Below, in pieces: positions 59,359 to 64,000 of a stretch of 64,000 nt of DNA. The notes under the pieces were generated by a model. It was not told the DNA's origin, searched no databases, and saw nothing but the letters and a program-made list of their open reading frames with translations. How positions within the stretch are numbered: position 1 is the first letter of the stretch; each line of letters opens with the position of its first letter. Source of the DNA: Terrimesophilobacter sp963702165 (lineage in GTDB: Bacteria > Actinomycetota > Actinomycetes > Actinomycetales > Microbacteriaceae); NCBI GenBank assembly GCA_963702165.1, contig OY969722.1:1054001-1118000 (forward strand), read 5' to 3'. Position numbers and translations under genes: made by a program.

Positions 59359-60248
59359 ACGAGGACGCTCTGACCAAGTTCACTGTGACGGCCGAGCGTG
59401 CCGCCAATGAAGTCATCGCCGGGTACTCCACGTCCTTTCACCTGGCGTGCCGGATGCTCGGCCCCAGGCACCGTCAGCATGTCCGCAATATCTACGCGCT
59501 CGTCCGAGTCGCGGATGAGATCGTTGACGGCGTTGCAACGGAAGCCGGCTTGTCTGCGGCGGAGCAGAGCGAGTCGCTTGAGCGCCTGGTGACCGAGACA
59601 CATCGCGCCATCCGACTCGGCGCCAGCAGCGACCTCGTGGTGCACGCCTTCGCGAGAACCGCGCAGGCCGCGCGGATCGACGAATCGCTCACCGAACCCT
59701 TCTTCAATTCGATGCGCACCGACCTCACCCGACAGGAGGCAACCCTTGATCTGGCGCGCTTCAGCTCCGAGGAACACGCGGATTACGTCTACGGTTCCGC
59801 CGAGGTCGTAGGACTCATGTGCCTGCGCGTCTTCCTGCGCGACCACATCCTCGATGAGAGCGAACTCGCGCAAGCCGAACACGGCGCGCGCCAGCTCGGC
59901 GCCGCGTTCCAGAACATCAACTTCCTGCGCGATCTGGCCGATGACACCGAGCGACTCGGCCGGAGCTACCTTGGCGCGGCCGATCGCCTCGAGGACGAGG
60001 ATCGAATCAGGTGGCTGGGCGTGATCCGGGAGCAGCTGGATGACGCGCACGCCGCCATCCGATTGCTTCCGGCCGATGCACGGGTGGCCGTTCGCAGCGC
60101 GCTCTTCCTCTTCCGCGCGCTCACCGACCGGCTCGACGCGGTCGGCATCGACGAGCTCTACCGCCGTCGCGTTCGGGTGTCCAACAGCGTCAAGGCCGCC
60201 CTCGCCGCGCGCGCAGTGGTGACCAGCTGGTGGGAGCCGCGCACATGA
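59355..60248 (+). CDS. crtB: Phytoene synthase
   Basis: 297 residues. Joins two GGPP to C40 phytoene. The two metal-binding regions are visible: RVADEIVDG (about residues 51-59) and NINFLRDLADD (about 180-190), together with the YCY-like opening GYSTSFHLACRML. ATG 59355 overlaps the crtE stop; the longer open frame inside crtE is not used. Overlaps crtI by four bases. Confidence 0.94.
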   Translation: MNEDALTKFTVTAERAANEVIAGYSTSFHLACRMLGPRHRQHVRNIYALVRVADEIVDGVATEAGLSAAEQSESLERLVTETHRAIRLGASSDLVVHAFARTAQAARIDESLTEPFFNSMRTDLTRQEATLDLARFSSEEHADYVYGSAEVVGLMCLRVFLRDHILDESELAQAEHGARQLGAAFQNINFLRDLADDTERLGRSYLGAADRLEDEDRIRWLGVIREQLDDAHAAIRLLPADARVAVRSALFLFRALTDRLDAVGIDELYRRRVRVSNSVKAALAARAVVTSWWEPRT

Positions 60249-61828
60249 CCCGCACCGTGATCGTCGGTGGTGGCATCGCCGGTCTTGCCACTGCCGGCCT
60301 TCTCGCCCGTGAGGGGCACGACGTCGTTCTGCTCGAGAGGCGCGACGAAGTGGGTGGCCGGGTGGGGAGCCTTGATCGGGACGGCTTCCGTTTCGATACC
60401 GGCCCATCGTGGTATCTCATGCCGCGCGTCTTCGACCACTTCTTCGAGCTCATGGGCACGACGACCGCTGCGCAGCTGGAGTTGCATGACCTCAGCCCCG
60501 CCTACCGGGTGTTCAGTGAGCCGGATGCGGGCGGCATCAGCGAGCCGTTCACCGTTCCGCGCGGGACACAGCAGGTGCTTGACGCGTTCGAGGCCCGCGA
60601 ACCGGGCAGCGCGCAGGAACTGGCACGCTATCTCGAATCCGCCGGTCGCACGATGGACATGGCCGAGAAGTTCTTCCTCTACAACCCTTTCACGCGACTC
60701 CGTGCGCTCGTCACGCGCTCTGTCATCCGATCTCTGCCGACCCTCGCCGGGCTGCTCACCTCCTCACTGGAGAGGTTCGTCGCGAGGCGCTTCCGTGATC
60801 CGGTGCTGCGTCAGGTGCTCGGCTACCCGGCGGTGTTTCTGGGCACCAGCCCCTCGGACGCGCCAGCCATGTACCACCTGATGAGCGCGCTCGACCTCCA
60901 CGAGGGAGTGCAGTACCCGATGGGCGGTTTTACGCGCATCGTCGAAAGCCTCCACGACCTCGCGATCGGCGCCGGTGCCACCGTCGTCACCGGCGCGGAG
61001 GTCACGGAGATCACCACCGCTGGCGTGGAGGGCGCTCGCACGGTGACCGGCGTGCGGTGGCGAGGCGCGGACGGCCTCGAGCACCACGAGCCCGCAAGCA
61101 TCGTCGTGTCCGGCGCGGACCTGCACCACACCGAGACCACGCTTCTCGGGGAGCCGGACCGAAGCTATCCGGAGCGCTGGTGGAAGCGCGTCACCAGCGG
61201 CCCGGGTGCGGTGATTGTGCTCCTCGGGGTGCGTGGCTCCCTGCCGGAGCTCCCCCACCACTCGCTCTTCTTCGCGCGCGACTGGCGAGCGAACTTCTCC
61301 GCCATCTTCGGCAACCGGCCCGCCATACCCGCCCCCGCCTCCAGCTACGTGTGCAGGCCGAGCGCCACCGACCCCAGTGTCGCCCCGGGCGGGCACGAGA
61401 ACCTCTTCGTGCTGGTGCCGGTCCCGGCCGACCCCGGTCTGGGCTCTGGCGGACCCAACGGCACTGGCGACGACCTGATTGAGCAGACCGCGGATGCCGC
61501 GATCGCGCAGATTGCCGAGTGGGCAGGCATCCGGGATCTTCAGGAGCGGATCGTGCTGCGGCACACCATCGGGCCGGCGGACTTCGCGCGCGAGTACAAC
61601 TCCTGGCGCGGCGGCATGCTCGGTCCCGCTCACACGCTGCGGCAGAGTGCGATGTTCCGGGCCCAGAATGCCTCGAAGCGAGTCGCTGGACTCTATTACG
61701 CCGGTGCCACCACCGCTCCCGGCGTCGGTGTGCCCATGTGCCTGATCAGCGCGGAGCTCGTGCTCAAGCGAGTCCGCGGCGACCACTCGCCCGCCCCCAT
61801 GCGGCCGCAAACGGCGGGTGTGCGGTGA
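60245..61828 (+). CDS. crtI: Phytoene desaturase (lycopene-forming)
   Basis: 527-residue FAD enzyme taking phytoene to lycopene. The FAD-binding motif VIVGGGIAGLATAGLLAREG opens the protein, followed by ERRDEVGGRVGS. The C-terminal signature GLYYAGATTAPGVGVPM is complete. ATG 60245, with GGGAG seven bases before it, overlaps the crtB stop; the gene is followed by crtYe, also overlapping. Confidence 0.94.
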   Translation: MTRTVIVGGGIAGLATAGLLAREGHDVVLLERRDEVGGRVGSLDRDGFRFDTGPSWYLMPRVFDHFFELMGTTTAAQLELHDLSPAYRVFSEPDAGGISEPFTVPRGTQQVLDAFEAREPGSAQELARYLESAGRTMDMAEKFFLYNPFTRLRALVTRSVIRSLPTLAGLLTSSLERFVARRFRDPVLRQVLGYPAVFLGTSPSDAPAMYHLMSALDLHEGVQYPMGGFTRIVESLHDLAIGAGATVVTGAEVTEITTAGVEGARTVTGVRWRGADGLEHHEPASIVVSGADLHHTETTLLGEPDRSYPERWWKRVTSGPGAVIVLLGVRGSLPELPHHSLFFARDWRANFSAIFGNRPAIPAPASSYVCRPSATDPSVAPGGHENLFVLVPVPADPGLGSGGPNGTGDDLIEQTADAAIAQIAEWAGIRDLQERIVLRHTIGPADFAREYNSWRGGMLGPAHTLRQSAMFRAQNASKRVAGLYYAGATTAPGVGVPMCLISAELVLKRVRGDHSPAPMRPQTAGVR

Positions 61829-62160
61829 TCGGCGTCATCTACCTGCTGGCGCTGCTGGCCGGCATCGGATGCATGCTCATCGTCGACCGCCGATTCCGGC
61901 TGTTCTTCTGGCACGACGCACGCTCGGCAGCGGTTGTGACGACGGTGGGTGTCGGTGTCCTGCTGGCGTGGGACCTTGCGGGGATCGGGCTCGGCATCTT
62001 CCTGCGCGGCGAGGGGCAGATCGCCACCGGGCTGCTGCTCGCGCCGGAACTGCCGGTCGAGGAGCCCCTCTTCCTGATCTTCCTGGTGCTGTGCACGATG
62101 GTGCTCTACACGGGCGCGCTCCGCATTCTTGAGAGCCGGCGAGCGAGGCGGGACTCGTGA
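61825..62160 (+). CDS. crtYe: C50 carotenoid cyclase, subunit CrtYe-like
   Basis: 111 residues, three hydrophobic helices. The heterodimeric lycopene/C50 cyclase signature PVEEPLF is present near residue 77. With the CrtYf domain encoded next it would cyclise the ends of the elongated C50 chain. GTG start overlapping the crtI stop (GTGA), and its own stop overlaps the next gene, so all are co-translated. The type of ring formed (epsilon, beta or gamma) cannot be told from the sequence. Confidence 0.88.
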   Translation: MIGVIYLLALLAGIGCMLIVDRRFRLFFWHDARSAAVVTTVGVGVLLAWDLAGIGLGIFLRGEGQIATGLLLAPELPVEEPLFLIFLVLCTMVLYTGALRILESRRARRDS

Positions 62161-63359
62161 CCTACCTCTGGCTTGCGCTCGCCTTTGTCGCCTTCGCCGC
62201 GACGGCGGGGATCCTGCTCGGTCGCGTGGCGGCTCGTCGTCACGGACCGGTGCGGGGACACTGGGCAGCCGCCGGACTGACTTTCCTCACGCTTGCGGTG
62301 CTCACCGCGATCTTCGACAGCCTGATGATCGCATCCGAGCTCTTCCACTTCGACTCGGCCCACCTGGTGAACATTCGCGTGTGGCTGGCACCGATCGAGG
62401 ACTTCTCCTACCCGCTCGTGTGCGTGCTGCTGTTGCCGCCGCTGTGGAATGCGCTGCGCCGGGTGGGGTCCGCGAAGCCGCGGCAGGCGCAGCGGGGTCT
62501 CCTTTCGTATGCGGTCGTGGCGTCGCGCCCGGTCAGTTGGATCAACACCGCCTTTCCGTTCGCCGCGGCTCTGCTGCTGACCACCCGCGAGCTCGACTGG
62601 ATCCTCATCGTGGGGACCCTGTACTTCCTGATCCCGTACAACCTGGCGATGTACGGCATCAACGACGTCTTCGATTACGCATCCGATCTGCACAATCCGA
62701 GGAAGGGTGGCCTCGAAGGGTCACTGCTGCCGCCTCGACTGCACCGACCGATGCTGTGGCTGGTGGCCGCAACCAACCTGCCCTTCCTCCTTCTCCTCGC
62801 TCTCACGGGGGGACCCGAGGTGTGGATCACCCTCGCGGTCAGCGTCTTCGCCGTCGTGGCCTACTCGGTTCCCGGGCTGCGCTTCAAGGAGAAGCCGGTT
62901 CTCGACTCGATCACCTCGAGCACCCACTTCGTCAGTCCCGCGGTTGTCGGGCTCGCCATCGGTGGAGCACAGCTGACACCTGGGCTGTTGGTCACGCTGG
63001 GTGCTTTCTTCCTGTGGGGCATGGCGGCGCATGCGTTCGGCGCGGTGCAGGACATCGTCCCTGATCGGCAGGCGGGCATCGCATCCGTCGCCACCGTCTT
63101 CGGCGCACGGCGGACGGTCCGACTCGCGATGCTGCTGTGGCTCGTTGCCGGCCTAGCCATGCTTGCCACACCTTGGCCGGGTCCCCTCGCCGCCGTCATC
63201 GTCGTGCCGTACCTCGCGATCTGCGCGCCGTGGTGGAACGTCACCGATCAGACCGCGTCCGCAACGAACATCGCCTGGCGTCGATTCATCTGGCTCAACT
63301 ACGGCTGCGGCTTTCTCGTCACTCTCATCCTTATCCTGTTCTGGAGACTCACCTCATGA
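62157..63359 (+). CDS. crtYf-crtEb: Fusion of C50 cyclase subunit CrtYf and lycopene elongase CrtEb
   Basis: 400 residues. Residues 1 to about 108 are a second small cyclase subunit, three helices, with the motif PIEDFSYPL. Residues from about 115 on are a UbiA-fold lycopene elongase: NDVFDYASDLHNPRKGG (first metal motif) and AVQDIVPDRQAG (second), with the family's SWINTAFPFAAALLL opening. In C. glutamicum these are two separate genes; here they are one chain with no stop between. The elongase adds two C5 units to lycopene, giving C50 flavuxanthin-type intermediates. GTG start. Confidence 0.88.
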   Translation: MTYLWLALAFVAFAATAGILLGRVAARRHGPVRGHWAAAGLTFLTLAVLTAIFDSLMIASELFHFDSAHLVNIRVWLAPIEDFSYPLVCVLLLPPLWNALRRVGSAKPRQAQRGLLSYAVVASRPVSWINTAFPFAAALLLTTRELDWILIVGTLYFLIPYNLAMYGINDVFDYASDLHNPRKGGLEGSLLPPRLHRPMLWLVAATNLPFLLLLALTGGPEVWITLAVSVFAVVAYSVPGLRFKEKPVLDSITSSTHFVSPAVVGLAIGGAQLTPGLLVTLGAFFLWGMAAHAFGAVQDIVPDRQAGIASVATVFGARRTVRLAMLLWLVAGLAMLATPWPGPLAAVIVVPYLAICAPWWNVTDQTASATNIAWRRFIWLNYGCGFLVTLILILFWRLTS

Positions 63360-64000
63360 CACACGACACCACCGAAACCCCGCGCGCGACGGATGCGCCG
63401 ACACCGCCGGCCCGCGCTCGCGTGCCGAGGTGGTTGCGGATCTTCGTCCCGGCCGCGCTGATCATCGTCTGGCTGGTGGGGGCGTCGGTGGGCGGGCCCT
63501 ACTTCGGCAAGGTCAGCGAGGTCTCCTCCAACGACCAGACCACCTACCTGCCGGAGTCGGCTGACGCCACCCAGGTGCAGAAGCTGCTGGGCGAGTTCAA
63601 CGGCAGCGACGCGATTCCCGCGGTCATCGTCTTCGCCGGGGAGAGCAAGCTGACCGACGCCGAGCTGAGCTCGATCTCCGCTGCGATCGCCGGCGTCCCT
63701 GACCTCGACGGTGTGGCTCCGGATGTCTCCCCCGCCATCGAATCCGACGATGGCCTGGCTGTGCAGGCTTTCGCGCAGATCAAGTCCGGCGCGTCAGTAG
63801 ACGAGGTGGTCACCGAGATCGGCGACTCGCTTCGGAAGTCGACGCCATCCGGAGTCTCGGTGTACGTGACCGGCCCGGCCGGCTTCACCGCGGATCTCGT
63901 CAAGGGGTTCGCGGGGATCGACGGCATCCTTCTCGGTGTCGCACTCCTGGCGGTGTTCGTCATCCTGGTGCTCGTCTACCGTTCGTTCCTACTTCCCATC
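63356..64000 (+). CDS. MMPL family transporter, N-terminal part, runs off the window
   Basis: 215 codons. An N-terminal cytoplasmic segment, one membrane helix (about residues 27-46), a large outer domain, then the start of the next helix group (DGILLGVALLAVFVILVLVYRSFLLPI). This is the layout of MMPL/RND-type exporters. It overlaps the crtYf-crtEb stop by four bases and so belongs to the carotenoid operon. The C. glutamicum crt operon also contains an MMPL gene, between crtE and crtB. Substrate unknown; a role in carotenoid or lipid placement is inference. Confidence 0.85.
   Translation, partial: MTHDTTETPRATDAPTPPARARVPRWLRIFVPAALIIVWLVGASVGGPYFGKVSEVSSNDQTTYLPESADATQVQKLLGEFNGSDAIPAVIVFAGESKLTDAELSSISAAIAGVPDLDGVAPDVSPAIESDDGLAVQAFAQIKSGASVDEVVTEIGDSLRKSTPSGVSVYVTGPAGFTADLVKGFAGIDGILLGVALLAVFVILVLVYRSFLLPI

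Noticed and set aside
1..64000. tRNA, rRNA or riboswitch genes
   Set aside because: I looked for tRNA-like cloverleaf ends and for conserved riboswitch cores and saw none that I could support; small RNAs cannot be excluded without a covariance search.

Overview
This window comes from a high-GC actinobacterium, most likely a member of the Microbacteriaceae or a close relative. I base this on five things: strong G/C preference at third codon positions; the conserved actinobacterial block lepA / rpsT / holA-comEC-comEA / leuS; a C50-type carotenoid operon under a divergent MarR regulator; a 13E12-type (DUF222-HNH) endonuclease gene; and intergenic repeats of the kind GGTGGTCGAGCCTGTCGAGACC. No rRNA, tRNA, CRISPR array or insertion sequence was seen. 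I could not run database searches, so family names rest on motifs read by eye.

Region by region. 1-5440: the 5' part of lepA, then a divergent carbohydrate module (a variant transketolase facing a three-gene ascorbate-type PTS) that separates lepA from rpsT. 5441-16700: housekeeping genes rpsT, holA, comEC, comEA, aroD, leuS, pabB, a frameshifted pabC and a DedA protein, with two copies of a palindromic intergenic repeat and a third, unrelated inverted repeat. 16702-20625: a four-gene osmoprotectant (quaternary amine) ABC importer followed by a TetR regulator. 20828-27450: an App1-type phosphatase, a siderophore-interacting flavoprotein, then an NHEJ module (a small low-affinity iron permease-like membrane protein and ku, divergent from ligD and a type IB topoisomerase). 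27558-32220: an oleA-oleBC-oleD operon for long-chain olefins, with oleB and oleC fused. 32257-38661: glucose-6-phosphate dehydrogenase, a GH15 enzyme, an AlkZ-like protein, a FUSC-type membrane protein and a quinone oxidoreductase. 38671-40802: ptsI and ptsH, the general PTS proteins that would energise the 3-5 kb PTS. 40810-49152: a UbiA prenyltransferase, an MFS exporter, a Ski2-like helicase, and an unnamed pair (a polytopic membrane protein and a membrane-anchored beta-propeller). 49194-53162: repeats, a decayed HNH gene and a DUF262/GmrSD-like gene whose nuclease residues look altered. 53309-57519: an amidase, then an operon of DUF4397 surface protein, class F sortase, ECF sigma factor and anti-sigma factor. 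57553-64000: crtR divergent from crtE-crtB-crtI-crtYe-crtYf::crtEb and an MMPL transporter that runs off the window.

The main coherent systems are the C50 carotenoid operon, the olefin operon, NHEJ with TopIB, the sigma/sortase surface operon, and the PTS with its EI and HPr. The least explained parts are the membrane/propeller pair at 45.5-49.2 kb, the lone DUF262 protein at 51.2-53.2 kb, the transketolase-PTS insertion and the palindromic intergenic repeats.
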